A stretch of 64,000 bases of DNA from Singulisphaera acidiphila DSM 18658 (GCF_000242455.2 NC_019892.1:8628744-8692743), one strand, 5' to 3'. Positions 32,999 through 41,257 are shown, counted from the first letter of the stretch. Program-made: numbers and translations. Notes: a model not told the origin generated them from the letters alone.

Positions 32999-33030
32999 TC
33001 GCCTTCGGCCCCGTCAAGGGTCGGAGGCGA
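32999..33030 (+). terminator. Hairpin between DUF1559 and lipoprotein genes
   Basis: A 13-bp stem with two G-U pairs (32999-33011 with 33018-33030), six-base loop, followed by TGAAAATTT. It may end part of the DUF1559 transcripts so that the lipoprotein downstream is made at a lower level. Confidence 0.6.
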
Positions 33031-33085
33031 TGAAAATTTCCTGCTAACCCATCCGTATCCTTCATCTGCCAATACGACGAGGACG

Positions 33086-33574
33086 ATGATGCGACGAGTG
33101 ATCATGGCCGCCATGGCCGTGTTGCTGAGCGGTTGTAGCGAGTCGGGGCCGAAACTACTTCCCATCCATGGCACGGTGACGAACAACGGCAAGCCCGTCG
33201 AAGGGGCAAGCGTGATCTTTACCCCGGATCCGTCGAACGCTCTTGGCCAACCCGCCACCGACGTGAGTGGTCCCGACGGCAATTACAAGCTCATGACCAA
33301 TAACCGGGCGGGCGTGGCGGCCGGCAAGTATCGGGTCGCGGTCATCAAGGTCCCCCCTCCACCCGAGAGCACGAACGAATCGTTCACAAGCGACCCGTTC
33401 ATGGCCCAGCTCTCAGTGTCGGGCCCCGACGCCAAGAAAAAGAACAATCCGGCGTCCGCAACACTCGAAGACTCATTCGAGCGCGAAGTGACCGCTCAGG
33501 ATCCGGTGATGGACTTCGACATCAAGTCGAAATCCACCTCGGCCTCAGCCGCGACCGCAGCGGAGAAGAAGTAA
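33086..33574 (+). CDS. Transthyretin-like lipoprotein partnered with DUF1559
   Basis: 162 residues. The signal peptide ends in a lipobox (VLLSGC, Cys at 17). A transthyretin/carboxypeptidase-regulatory-like beta domain follows: IHGTVTNNGKPVEGASVIFTPDP, then VSGPDGNYKLMTNNRAGVAAGKYRVAV. The end is a low-complexity Lys/Ala/Ser tail. It lies 107 bases after a DUF1559 gene and is probably in the same operon. Location is the periplasmic face of a membrane; function unknown. It is a longer relative of the lipoprotein at 2779-3177. Confidence 0.85.
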   Translation: MMRRVIMAAMAVLLSGCSESGPKLLPIHGTVTNNGKPVEGASVIFTPDPSNALGQPATDVSGPDGNYKLMTNNRAGVAAGKYRVAVIKVPPPPESTNESFTSDPFMAQLSVSGPDAKKKNNPASATLEDSFEREVTAQDPVMDFDIKSKSTSASAATAAEKK

Positions 33575-33959
33575 GTCCCCCGGCAGAAACGAACCATGGT
33601 TCGAGACTCCACAAGCAGCAAGTAGAAAGGGGGCGGGACGGGGAAAACCGGCTCGCCCCGCTTCATTCGGATGGCGACAGATCCTTCCCGACGGCGTGAT
33701 TACGGCGATGCGCCACGATTGCAGCCCCGTCTCCGTGTCCTCAAGAAAGCTTGGGACTCCTGGAAGCTTTTCGCTTGCAACCGGCTGCGCGGACGATTAC
33801 GACGTATCGCGGAACTCAATGGGACACAACTCGCCAACCACCACCAAAGCTCGTCGCAACCCACTCGATGACAGAGGTTCTGGTGAACGCCCCGGTAGAC
33901 GGCGGTAATCGGCGAGCGATGTCACAATCTGCCAGCACCTCGAACTTCGGAGTCGTCTC
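33575..33959. other. Intergenic region
   Basis: A 385-base spacer before the DUF6807 gene. Apart from the hairpin at 33630-33659 I see no gene, RNA or clear promoter. The frames at 33671-33963 are in conflict with each other and show no domain. Confidence 0.45.
33630..33659 (+). terminator. Hairpin after lipoprotein gene
   Basis: GGGGCGGGACGG (33630-33641) pairs with CCGGCTCGCCCC (33648-33659) with one mismatch and one wobble; the loop is GGAAAA. It lies about 55 bases after the stop codon. No strong T-tract. Confidence 0.5.
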
Positions 33960-35237
33960 ATGACTGCCTCGACGCGGTACACCCCACTCGCGGTGCTCGG
34001 CTGGGCTCTGGCCCTCCTTTCGGGGAGGCCGGCCAACGCGGCGGACGCCTCACCTCGCTCGATCGTCAACCGGCCCGTCGTCATTCATGCGAACGGCCCC
34101 ATCGGAGCCGGCACTTTTGTGGTCGCCGAGATCAAGGGGACGCTCCCTCCCGGCCTCTACTCTCTGAAACAAGGCGACAACGGCACGGCCACGCCGGCTG
34201 AGGTCTTCGAACAGGCCGGCCGGACATTCATCGCCCTGACGACCGACCGAGCCGAGGCCGACGGCACCGGCTCCTACACGATCACAGGGCAGGAGCCGTC
34301 AGAGTCAGGCCGGGCCATCGCCCCCGACCACCTCCAGGCCAAGGAAGTTCCCATCGCAGCGGGGGGAAAGCCGTTCGCGACTTACCTTAGCGGTGATCCC
34401 TTCAAGCCCTATTATTTCCCCGTCATCGGCCCGACGGGCGCCTCGTTCACCCGGGCCTATCCCATGAAGCAGGTCCAGGGAGAAGACGAGGATCACCCTC
34501 ATCAACGGTCGCTCTTTTTCACACATGGCAATGTCAATGGCTTCGATTTCTGGGCCGCCGACACCAAAAATAAGCCTAACCCCAAGTTCGGATCGATCAA
34601 GGAAACCGCGCGCACCATCGTTCATAACGGCGCGCTCGCCGCGGTCCTCCGGACGACCGACGATTGGGTCGGGCCAAATGGCAAGAAGGTGCTCGAAGAC
34701 GAACGCGTGGTCGCCTTCTACAGTCTCGGGAAGAATCGCGTCATCGACTTTGACGTGACCCTGAAGGCGACCGACGGTCCGGTGACCTTCGGCGACACGA
34801 AGGAGGGGATGTTCGGGCTCCGAGTCGCCTCGAGCATGGACGTGAAAAGCAAGACAAACTCCGGTGGCAAGATCGTCAACGCCGAGGGACTCACCGACGA
34901 CTCGGCCTGGGGCAAAGCGTCCCCCTGGGTCGACTACACGGGTCCGGTCGAGGGGAAGACCGTCGGGATTGCGATCCTCAACCACCCCGACAGTTTCCGC
35001 TATCCGACCACCTGGCACGTCAGGACCTACGGCCTCTTCGCCGCCAATCCGTTCGGCTGGCACGACTTCGGCCAACCGCGATCGGGCGAGCACGTCCTCC
35101 CGAACGGGGAGTCGATCCGGTTCCGCTACCGAATCATTCTCCACTCTGGAGACACGGCGGCGGCCAACCTGCCCGCAGAATTCCAGGCGTACGCCCAGCC
35201 GCCTCGCGTCGAGATCGAAGCCAAGCCAGAGCGGTGA
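33960..35237 (+). CDS. Secreted DUF6807 (PmoA-like) protein
   Basis: 425 residues with a signal peptide (about 1-28, ending in ANAADA). The body matches the DUF6807/'PmoA family' proteins: KPFATYLSGDPFKPYYFPVIGP, the hallmark EDEDHPHQRSLFFTHGNVNGFDFW, then FGLRVASSM and WHVRTYGLFAANPFGWHDF. These are beta-sandwich proteins, common in planctomycetes and often close to sugar-degradation genes; despite the name they are not methane monooxygenase. The paired His of HPHQRS may bind a ligand or metal. There is no obvious operon partner. No enzymatic activity can be claimed. Confidence 0.85.
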   Translation: MTASTRYTPLAVLGWALALLSGRPANAADASPRSIVNRPVVIHANGPIGAGTFVVAEIKGTLPPGLYSLKQGDNGTATPAEVFEQAGRTFIALTTDRAEADGTGSYTITGQEPSESGRAIAPDHLQAKEVPIAAGGKPFATYLSGDPFKPYYFPVIGPTGASFTRAYPMKQVQGEDEDHPHQRSLFFTHGNVNGFDFWAADTKNKPNPKFGSIKETARTIVHNGALAAVLRTTDDWVGPNGKKVLEDERVVAFYSLGKNRVIDFDVTLKATDGPVTFGDTKEGMFGLRVASSMDVKSKTNSGGKIVNAEGLTDDSAWGKASPWVDYTGPVEGKTVGIAILNHPDSFRYPTTWHVRTYGLFAANPFGWHDFGQPRSGEHVLPNGESIRFRYRIILHSGDTAAANLPAEFQAYAQPPRVEIEAKPER

Positions 35238-35392
35238 ACGAATCCCCTTGAGGCAAGACGACTCGTGGCGATCCATGATCGGTTGCTCTGGTCGTCCCGT
35301 CCCCAAGTCGGAACAATGGACGGGTCCCCCCTGGAGTGAGCTTCCCCCTTGTCGGGGGACCTTCCCCACAACCCTTCCGAGAGTTGCATCCC

Positions 35393-37384
35393 ATGGCGAT
35401 CGGCCCTTCGCTCCTCGCGCTCTGGCGGAAGCGCCCGGGTCAAGGTTCGCGCGGGCCGCTCGCCGCCCTGGCCTTCGTCGCGTTCGCGATTGTTCTGGGC
35501 CCCTTGTTCTTCGACCTGTTCATGGTCATCCCCTGGCCCGCTCGCAAACGAATGGGGCAGGCCATTTTCCTGGCGCTCCTGGGGATCGGCTTCCGTCGCC
35601 TTCTGACCGTGGCCCCCGGCGACGCCTGGCCGGCCCCACGCGATGAAGTTCCAACCACGGGCCGATCCGACCGAGCACGGGTCTGGATCCCTTGGGCCCT
35701 GCAACTCGCAGTCGCCTCGCTGGCGCTGCCGCTCCTCAGTCGTCCCGGCAACCTCGGGTTCGGAGATTGGGACTTTTTCCTCGAGAAGTTTGAGAGCATC
35801 CGCCGGGTGATTCTCGACGCGCACCAGTTCCCCTGGTGGACCCCCTGGTGCCGGGGGGGATTCCCCTTGGCGAGTGACCCTCAGTGTGGGGTCATCTCGA
35901 TCACGACGCCGCTGGTTCTCCTGCTGGGGACGACGACGGGGCTGCATCTTGCAACGGTCATCGACCTGATGATCGCCGTCGAGGGGGCGCGCCGGCTTGC
36001 CTGGCTCTGGTTCCGTGAACCCTGGGCAGCAGCCGCGGCAGCCCTAATCTACGGGATCAACGGAGGCGTACTCGTCTATACGGTCGCCGGGCACTTCATC
36101 CCGATGAGCTACTGCGCTTTCCCTTGGCTGATTTACTCCGCATTCCGGGTCGGAGATCGGCTTCGTGACGGCCTCTGGCTCGGCTTTTGGGCCGCCTTCA
36201 CCGTGCTGAACGGAATCCAGTATCCCAGCCTCTACGGCTTGCTCATCGCCGGGCTCGTCTGGATTCGCGCCTTGCGCGTTCAGCCGAAACCCCTCCGCGG
36301 ACGACTCCTCGGGCACACTGTCGCGGCGATTGGTGTCGGGCTCGCCCTGGCCGGCTGGCGATTGACCACGACCGCATTGGTGATGGCCGACTTCCCGAGG
36401 AAATGGCACACCGCGTTCGACGCATCGGTCGGCGAAGTCCTCGACTGGCTGCTCTACCGACCGGACTCCACCATCCTCAAAGCCGCCACCTCGACCTACT
36501 TCTGGGAGTCGGCCTGCTACGTGGGACCGCTCGTCATCCTCCTGGCCCTGATCAGCTTGGTTCACGGCTGGCGATGGTGGCACACGATGACGGTCCTCTG
36601 TCTCTGGCTGGCCATCGGTTCGGTTCGCTGGACCCATCCCAGCTACTGGCTCGCGCAAGGACCGGTCTTCTCGACGATGCACGTCGTGACCCGTTGGCGA
36701 ATTCCCGCCATGCTCGGACTCGGGCTCTCGGTCACGAGCATCCTGGCCCACTGGCGAACCCGAGGGGACGCTCTCCACCGCGCTCTGGCTGCGGGTCTGG
36801 TCCTGGTCATCGCGGCCGACCTGATCAGCTACGGCCATCAGATCCTCACGGTTGCCTCGTGTGTCGAGCCGACTGAGGACCTCTTCCCCGGCCCCCCGAC
36901 TTCAACGTTGGTCAACGTCGAAAACGGCCTCGGTTACGCGGCCGTCCTCAGGGGCTACGGGGTCGTCCGAGGCTATCAGCCCCTGCTCGGCTACGACCGC
37001 AACAAACCGACCGCCAGGCTCTGGCGCGGCCATCCTCACTACCGAGGCGAAGCCTGGACCGACGACGATGCGTCCCTGACGACCGAGTTCTGGAGCCCGA
37101 ATCGCATCGTCTTCCGGACAAGGCCGGGACAATGGATCCATCTCAATCAGAATCCCGGCTCTTGGTGGCGAATCAATGGCAAGGCCGCGTTCCCGAACGA
37201 GAAATGCGCGGAGTGGACGAAACCATTTGCGGCACAGGCCGATTCCCAAGGCCGACTCGAATTGGAGATCGTTCCCAAGGGACTCTCACTCGCCTGGGGA
37301 CTCCACGCCACCGGCATCGTCTTGGTTCTCGGCGCGGTCATCACATGCCGGCCGAGACCAGAGCCAGCCGGGCTCTCCGTCTGA
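35393..37384 (+). CDS. Polytopic membrane protein, YfhO/GT-C-like
   Basis: 663 residues from ATG 35393 (an in-frame GTG opens the frame at 35336 but has no properly spaced ribosome site). There are about ten or more membrane helices. The segment after the second helix (DFFLEKFESIRRVILDAHQFPWWTPWCRGGFPLASDPQCG) resembles the first large loop of YfhO and other GT-C-fold glycosyltransferases, in which acidic residues bind a lipid-linked sugar donor. The C-terminal soluble part ends with a beta-rich domain (VFRTRPGQWIHLNQNPGSWWRIN) as in YfhO-like proteins. A role in cell-surface sugar transfer is an inference. It meets the convergent cyclo-ligase gene with one base between the stops. Confidence 0.7.
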   Translation: MAIGPSLLALWRKRPGQGSRGPLAALAFVAFAIVLGPLFFDLFMVIPWPARKRMGQAIFLALLGIGFRRLLTVAPGDAWPAPRDEVPTTGRSDRARVWIPWALQLAVASLALPLLSRPGNLGFGDWDFFLEKFESIRRVILDAHQFPWWTPWCRGGFPLASDPQCGVISITTPLVLLLGTTTGLHLATVIDLMIAVEGARRLAWLWFREPWAAAAAALIYGINGGVLVYTVAGHFIPMSYCAFPWLIYSAFRVGDRLRDGLWLGFWAAFTVLNGIQYPSLYGLLIAGLVWIRALRVQPKPLRGRLLGHTVAAIGVGLALAGWRLTTTALVMADFPRKWHTAFDASVGEVLDWLLYRPDSTILKAATSTYFWESACYVGPLVILLALISLVHGWRWWHTMTVLCLWLAIGSVRWTHPSYWLAQGPVFSTMHVVTRWRIPAMLGLGLSVTSILAHWRTRGDALHRALAAGLVLVIAADLISYGHQILTVASCVEPTEDLFPGPPTSTLVNVENGLGYAAVLRGYGVVRGYQPLLGYDRNKPTARLWRGHPHYRGEAWTDDDASLTTEFWSPNRIVFRTRPGQWIHLNQNPGSWWRINGKAAFPNEKCAEWTKPFAAQADSQGRLELEIVPKGLSLAWGLHATGIVLVLGAVITCRPRPEPAGLSV

Positions 37385-37385
37385 T

Positions 37386-38021
37386 TCAAGATCGATTGAT
37401 ATCAATCGACGGAGTGGCCGCCGCTCTGTCTTCAGGCCGAGCACACGCGACAGTCGTCCGCGGTGAAACGACGCCGTCGAGCGACACGTCATGAGACTCG
37501 ACGGGAAGCGCATCGACCATCTGGCAATCCAGCGCGAGGGCCCATCGAGGTACATCGCGGCGAAGCGTCGGCAGCAGCCGGTCGTAATGCCCTGCCCCTC
37601 GACCGATCCGAAACCCTCGGGCGTCAAACACAAGGCCGGGGACGAGAACCCAGTCAACCTGGTCCGGTTCGACCTCGGGGCAGCCGTCGTGCGGCTCGGG
37701 AATCCCGAGCATCCCCCGCTTGAAGTCGGCGTTGAGATCCTCGACCCGGTAGAGCCGGAGCCGCCGTTGGATCCTGTCCACGCGAGGACAGACCAGGCGC
37801 TTGCCCCGCTCCAGTGCGAGCTCGAGCATCGGCTGGCTCGCGATCTCCTCAGGGAAGGCCGTGACGTAGAGCAAGACCGACCCTGCGGCGTCGAAGCCCG
37901 GGAGGTCTCTGAATCGAGCGGCGAGGGTCGCCTCTTGAGCCTTCCGATCCGCCGGGTCGAGAGCAAGGATCCGCTCGATCATTGCCTGGCGGAGCTGCCG
38001 CTTCTGGGCCCGGAGGTCCAT
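37386..38021 (-). CDS. 5-formyltetrahydrofolate cyclo-ligase
   Basis: 211 residues. It converts 5-formyl-THF to 5,10-methenyl-THF with ATP. The N-terminus (MDLRAQKRQLRQAMIERI, then RFRDLPGF) and the ATP/folate motif FDARGFRIGRGAGHYDRLLP match the family; the central PRVDRIQRRLRLYRV also fits. The C-terminal about 20 residues after VVSPRT are a non-conserved tail whose codons include an 18-bp perfect palindrome (37392-37409). Just upstream on the same strand lies a 6S RNA candidate (38098-38282), the same neighbourhood as ssrS-ygfA in proteobacteria. The two are probably one primary transcript. Confidence 0.92.
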   Translation of the reverse strand: MDLRAQKRQLRQAMIERILALDPADRKAQEATLAARFRDLPGFDAAGSVLLYVTAFPEEIASQPMLELALERGKRLVCPRVDRIQRRLRLYRVEDLNADFKRGMLGIPEPHDGCPEVEPDQVDWVLVPGLVFDARGFRIGRGAGHYDRLLPTLRRDVPRWALALDCQMVDALPVESHDVSLDGVVSPRTTVACARPEDRAAATPSIDINRS

Positions 38022-38097
38022 GACTCAAGGTCCTGACCGGAATCAAAAAAATCGGCCCGCGATCACATCCGGAATCCCGGAAGCGAGCACGGGCACG

Positions 38098-38282
38098 AAA
38101 AAAAAGGACCTCCACCGCAATGCCGTCGGAGCGCTTTTGAGAACCCGCAGTTCAAGTGGGCGCCTTAGACCTTCAGGGACAAGCCCAGAGGTATTGAATC
38201 GGCTCCCAACGGGTTTTCATTGGTTCGCCAAAAGTACACCCCTTCTCGTACATGGCAGAGGCGTGTCCGGCCGAGACCAGAC
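38098..38282 (-). ncRNA. ssrS: 6S RNA (ssrS) candidate
   Basis: About 185 bases on the minus strand, ending in an eight-base T-tract (38105-38098). 6S RNA binds sigma70-RNA polymerase by mimicking an open promoter. The ends pair as GGAC-x-CGCC-x2-UGCC with GGCA-x4-GGUG-x3-GUCC. The interior repeats landmarks of Escherichia coli 6S RNA in order: GAGCCGAU followed closely by (U)UCA-AUACC, CAC-UUGAAC, GGGUUC and CGGCAU. A hairpin ACCU-x2-GGG ... CCC-x3-AGGU caps the rod. A sigma70-like promoter precedes it at the right distance, and a 5-formyl-THF cyclo-ligase gene follows, as in many proteobacteria. Exact ends are estimates; a covariance-model search is needed for proof. Confidence 0.75.
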
Positions 38283-38289
38283 AAGCGTT

Positions 38290-38318
38290 AGTCTAGCCGC
38301 GACTGACCTCGCCATCAA
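38290..38318 (-). promoter_or_regulatory. Sigma70-like promoter of the 6S RNA
   Basis: On the minus strand TTGATG (38318-38313), a 17-base spacer and TAGACT (38295-38290). Transcription would begin near 38282, which gives an RNA of about 185 bases ending at the T-tract. Confidence 0.65.
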
Positions 38319-38443
38319 GCAAAAAGAGCGAGAAAACGGCCCGCCCTCACGATCGCCCCCATCGCCATGAAAGAGGCCGGTAATCCCAGCGCACGGGTAG
38401 TCTCTCTTGCTCGCCTCAGCAAGTTTCGCTCGCCTCGGAACGG

Positions 38444-39205
38444 CTAAGGATGCGGCTCGGACGACGTGGCGATCTCGGTCCCTCGGAGTCGAACGAGTTG
38501 GTCGCGGATCCTGGCGGCCTCCTCATAGTCCTCCAGCGCCACGGCCAACTCGAGCTGCTGCTCCAGCCGCTCCAGAGGACCGCGAGGACGGTTGCTCTCG
38601 ATGTCGCGTTTCCAGCGAAGCAGGAAGCCCAGCTCCATGCATTCCGCTTCGTGGTCCGACTGCTCATAGTCTTTGAGGAAGTCGCGGATCCCCTCGATCC
38701 CTTCATCGATTTGCGCGAGGGCCTGCGTGGAGTCGTTCTTCGCCAGCGAGTCGAGCGCCAGAGCACGGGTCCGCATCATCATGACGTACGGCCGGTATTG
38801 ATCGAACTCGATCTTGTCCCGCGGTCGTGATGCATACCGGACGACGAAGGCAAAGAGGCGGAGGTTCCGGTCGGTGTCCCTGACAACCAGGTCGTAGCGT
38901 TGGAGATGGAACGCCGCGAGATAGCGCTGGTAGTACAGTCGCCCTTCCTGCATCAAGGCCGCGCAGGCGCTGATGTCCAAGGCGAAGTCTTCGGCGGAAG
39001 CGCTTGCCTCGTAGAGATCGAGCAGCGACTCGTGATCGTCGGGTCTCCGGCCATCGGGCCGGCCCGCCATTTCCATCTGAAGCAGACCGAGGTCCAGTCG
39101 CATCTGGATCTTGTCGCGGCCGTCATCTCCCGTCACGATCCGGACCTGCATCTCGTCCGGGTCATGCTCCCAGCCAGCCAGGATGGGCGTGATGTCCTTG
39201 CTCAA
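38444..39205 (-). CDS. UVR-motif (UvrB/UvrC motif) protein
   Basis: 253 residues from TTG 39205, which has an excellent GGGGGAGG eight bases upstream; no ATG in the frame has such a site, and the frame beyond it (to 39502) looks non-coding. The protein is mostly helical. The C-terminus carries a UVR motif, LEQQLELAVALEDYEEAARIRDQL, the helical hairpin that mediates UvrB-UvrC contact and also occurs in protein-arginine kinase activators and Clp partners. There are no zinc-binding Cys pairs, so it is not McsA. The remaining part has no domain I recognise. It may be an adaptor that binds another protein; the partner is unknown. Confidence 0.75.
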   Translation of the reverse strand: MSKDITPILAGWEHDPDEMQVRIVTGDDGRDKIQMRLDLGLLQMEMAGRPDGRRPDDHESLLDLYEASASAEDFALDISACAALMQEGRLYYQRYLAAFHLQRYDLVVRDTDRNLRLFAFVVRYASRPRDKIEFDQYRPYVMMMRTRALALDSLAKNDSTQALAQIDEGIEGIRDFLKDYEQSDHEAECMELGFLLRWKRDIESNRPRGPLERLEQQLELAVALEDYEEAARIRDQLVRLRGTEIATSSEPHP

Positions 39206-39505
39206 TCGATGCGCCTCCCCCGTCTTGGGCCGCGATTCGCGGATCCTGTTTTCATCGCAAAGGAATTGTACGGTTACAGGGAAATCAGGACCATCGAAGA
39301 ATGGCAAAAGAAAAAAGGGGAAGGATGATGCCCCTTCGACTCCAGGTTGGATCTTGGTGACACCGCGACATACGAAAAACGACGGCAATTGAGCCCCGGA
39401 AAACACCACGCGGCCCGCGTCGAGCAAAGGCGCTCGGCGCGGGCCGCGAGGTGTCGTCAAGAAGTCGAACGGAACAAAACAGAACGGCGCGTTCGCCGGC
39501 AAGCC
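39206..39505. other. Intergenic region
   Basis: 300 bases between the UVR-motif and DUF4912 genes, both on the minus strand. It holds the large terminator at 39403-39454 and, presumably, the promoter of the UVR-motif gene, which I cannot pinpoint. Confidence 0.5.
39403..39454 (-). terminator. Very long hairpin after DUF4912 gene
   Basis: A 23-bp stem (39403-39425 with 39432-39454) with one mismatch and one wobble, six-base loop. On the minus strand it is followed by TTTTCC. It lies about 50 bases past the DUF4912 stop codon. Confidence 0.75.
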
Positions 39506-40582
39506 TCAGAGTTCGTTGCCGTCGTGAATCATCGGCTCCAACTCCTTGGTATTCCGCTCGACGGCCAACACGATCGTCCGTTCCTCAACTCCGTCGGGGC
39601 TAGCGGCCACCGCCGGGATGATCTGTCGGGAGTCGGGCAAGCTAAACCGGACGGTAAAGGTCCCGTCAGGCCGCAACTGCACCGGTTCCCCCTGAAGCGT
39701 CACCCGGGCATTGGGTTCGGTCGTGCCGTAGACGATCAATTCGGCGTCGATCTCGAAGTGAAAATCACGGCCGAGTGACGCCAAGGCCCCCGTGCCGAGA
39801 CTTTGAAGCGACAGTCCTTGCATCGGCCGGCGCAGCCGTTCTTCGAACAGGTCGCGCAGGTCGTTGGAACCGGTGGGATGACTCGCGTTCCCCCCCGATT
39901 GACTGTAGATCTTCTGGAACTGCTCCTGAACGCTGGCCCAGTTCTCATCCAAGACGTCGGAAACCCCCGCCTTGGGTGTACTGACGACATTCGATCGAGC
40001 CAAGACGAAAAACTTGCCGCGCCGGGCCAGGTAGCCAATATCAATGCGATACGAGCGCGGCGGCGAAGTGACGTCGATGTACCAGTTGTTCACTCCCCCG
40101 TGAATCTCGATGTCGCGAACATGACGTTCCGACGCCGAGGTCGTGTCTTCACTGGTGACATCCACCACCCGGAGGATCGGCCTGGCCGTATGCCAATCTT
40201 GCCCAAGGGCCGCCTGGGCCCTGGCCAGCGTCGACCGGCTTAGCTCCCAATAAGCATGGAGCCAGTACGGATCGCGGACCATGGCAATGATCCGATCCTT
40301 GACGCAGGCATGATCGAGAGACCGAGGCGGAACCACCGTCAGAGGACGAGCGGGGGCCGACGACGGCGGGGGCACTTTACGGGACGAGGTCGGACTGATC
40401 TCCACCGACGGAACCGATTTTACCGCGGACTTGCCTGCCGACTTCTTCGGCGTTGGGGCCGGCACGGATAACGCTTTGATCAATTGATCCTTGCGCATCG
40501 CGTGCCACCCGACAATCCCTTGATCTTTGGCCAACTGAGCCAAATACTTTTTATTGCAGTCCTTGAGCGTATCGACGGTCAT
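39506..40582 (-). CDS. DUF4912 protein with SAP/Rho-N-like N-terminus
   Basis: 358 residues from ATG 40582, preferred over an in-frame GTG at 40591. The N-terminal 40 residues (MTVDTLKDCNKKYLAQLAKDQGIVG) resemble the SAP or Rho N-terminal helical domain, which can bind nucleic acid. A Lys/Ser/Pro linker follows. The main domain (about 90-235) is DUF4912: DRIIAMVRDPYWLHAYWELS, a WYIDVTSPPRSYRIDIGYL segment and ARRGKFFVLARSN. The C-terminus contains a beta segment with Pro/Gly turns, perhaps an Ig-like end. DUF4912 resembles glycogen-binding or CBM-type sandwiches in layout; function unknown. An upstream promoter-terminator arrangement (40784-40954) may control it. Confidence 0.82.
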   Translation of the reverse strand: MTVDTLKDCNKKYLAQLAKDQGIVGWHAMRKDQLIKALSVPAPTPKKSAGKSAVKSVPSVEISPTSSRKVPPPSSAPARPLTVVPPRSLDHACVKDRIIAMVRDPYWLHAYWELSRSTLARAQAALGQDWHTARPILRVVDVTSEDTTSASERHVRDIEIHGGVNNWYIDVTSPPRSYRIDIGYLARRGKFFVLARSNVVSTPKAGVSDVLDENWASVQEQFQKIYSQSGGNASHPTGSNDLRDLFEERLRRPMQGLSLQSLGTGALASLGRDFHFEIDAELIVYGTTEPNARVTLQGEPVQLRPDGTFTVRFSLPDSRQIIPAVAASPDGVEERTIVLAVERNTKELEPMIHDGNEL

Positions 40583-40783
40583 GCGGGCCACTCCGTCTCT
40601 ATCCGCGGGGTGCAGGAAAGAACGCGGATTCGGACAAGGAACGCGTGGATCATCCCTGAGTAGGCCGATCCGGAAAACTCCATGCCTCCCGGACTAATGG
40701 AAACATCCAGAACGGCCATAAATACAAGGAGAGGAGAGCGGCGTGATGCAACCCAAGGCCCGCGATCGAAGGACCATCAAACG

Positions 40784-40833
40784 AATAAAAGGCGGCCCTC
40801 TCGCCCGTCAGTTTACGGGAAGAAGCCGCCTTT
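40784..40833 (-). terminator. Minus-strand terminator in the DUF4912 leader
   Basis: AAAGGCGGC (40788-40796) pairs with GCCGCCTTT (40825-40833), with an inner stem CCCGT/ACGGG (40804-40808 with 40815-40819). On the minus strand it is followed by TTTTATT. Confidence 0.6.
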
Positions 40834-40919
40834 CACGTTGATCGTATCCGGAGCGCAAGGGTGACGTCATATGCAGGTCCCCACTCTGGCTCGTACCGGA
40901 CTCATACCTAGCAACTCGC
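40784..40919 (-). ncRNA. Candidate small RNA or attenuated leader of the DUF4912 gene
   Basis: A sigma70-like promoter (40926-40954) and a terminator hairpin with T-tract bound about 135 bases on the minus strand, with no real gene between them; the longest frame is 12 codons (MSPVRARVGTCI). It is either an independent small RNA or the attenuated 5' leader of the DUF4912 gene, whose start is 200 bases further on. I find no known RNA family. Confidence 0.4.
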
Positions 40920-40925
40920 TTCGTA

Positions 40926-40954
40926 GGTCATAACAAATCCCACCTCCACTGTCA
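40926..40954 (-). promoter_or_regulatory. Sigma70-like promoter upstream of DUF4912
   Basis: On the minus strand a perfect TTGACA (40954-40949), a 17-base spacer and TATGAC (40931-40926). Confidence 0.55.
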
Positions 40955-41123
40955 AACAATAATCCCTCCCAAGTGTCCGTCCGTGGACAAACTCCCAAAT
41001 CTGTAACATTCCGAACGAACGGACCAAGCGGTCAGCCGAGGCCTTCGCGAACTCCCCAAAACCTGGTAGTGCAACACAATCGACGACATTGTGAAAAATT
41101 TCTCGAAGATAGGATGTGAGGAG

Positions 41124-41151
41124 TTGACAGGGCAAAAGCGGCGGGTATAAA
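41124..41151 (+). promoter_or_regulatory. Promoter of the ATP synthase operon
   Basis: TTGACA (41124-41129), a 16-base spacer and TATAAA (41146-41151): a near-consensus sigma70 promoter. Transcription would start near 41158, about 100 bases before the first gene. Confidence 0.78.
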
Positions 41152-41257
41152 TGACTTCGAAATGGTTGGTTCGCCAATTGCCGCGAGGTCTCCCGGTCGG
41201 TTGATATATTTCGGGGGCACGCCCTCCGTCGACTGACGCGGGGTGCGGGAGGCGATT

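Larger units (their letters stand above)
40583..41257. other. Divergent intergenic region with promoters both ways
   Basis: A 675-base region between DUF4912 (minus) and the ATP synthase operon (plus). It contains a minus-strand promoter and terminator that bound a short transcript (listed below), and a strong plus-strand promoter for the ATP synthase operon. The rest holds nothing I recognise. Confidence 0.6.

Noticed and set aside
33960..35237. DUF6807 'PmoA family' protein as methane monooxygenase subunit
   Set aside because: It is a secreted beta-rich protein with no membrane helices beyond the signal peptide, and no pmoB or pmoC lies nearby; the family name is misleading.
37392..37409. 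18-bp perfect palindrome TCGATTGATATCAATCGA as an operator
   Set aside because: It lies in the last codons of the cyclo-ligase gene at a convergent junction, where a regulator site is unlikely; it may help end transcription.
40861..40930. Possible tRNA-like sequence upstream of the ATP synthase operon
   Set aside because: No acceptor stem or T-loop sequence could be matched; the stretch is better explained as a short minus-strand transcript.
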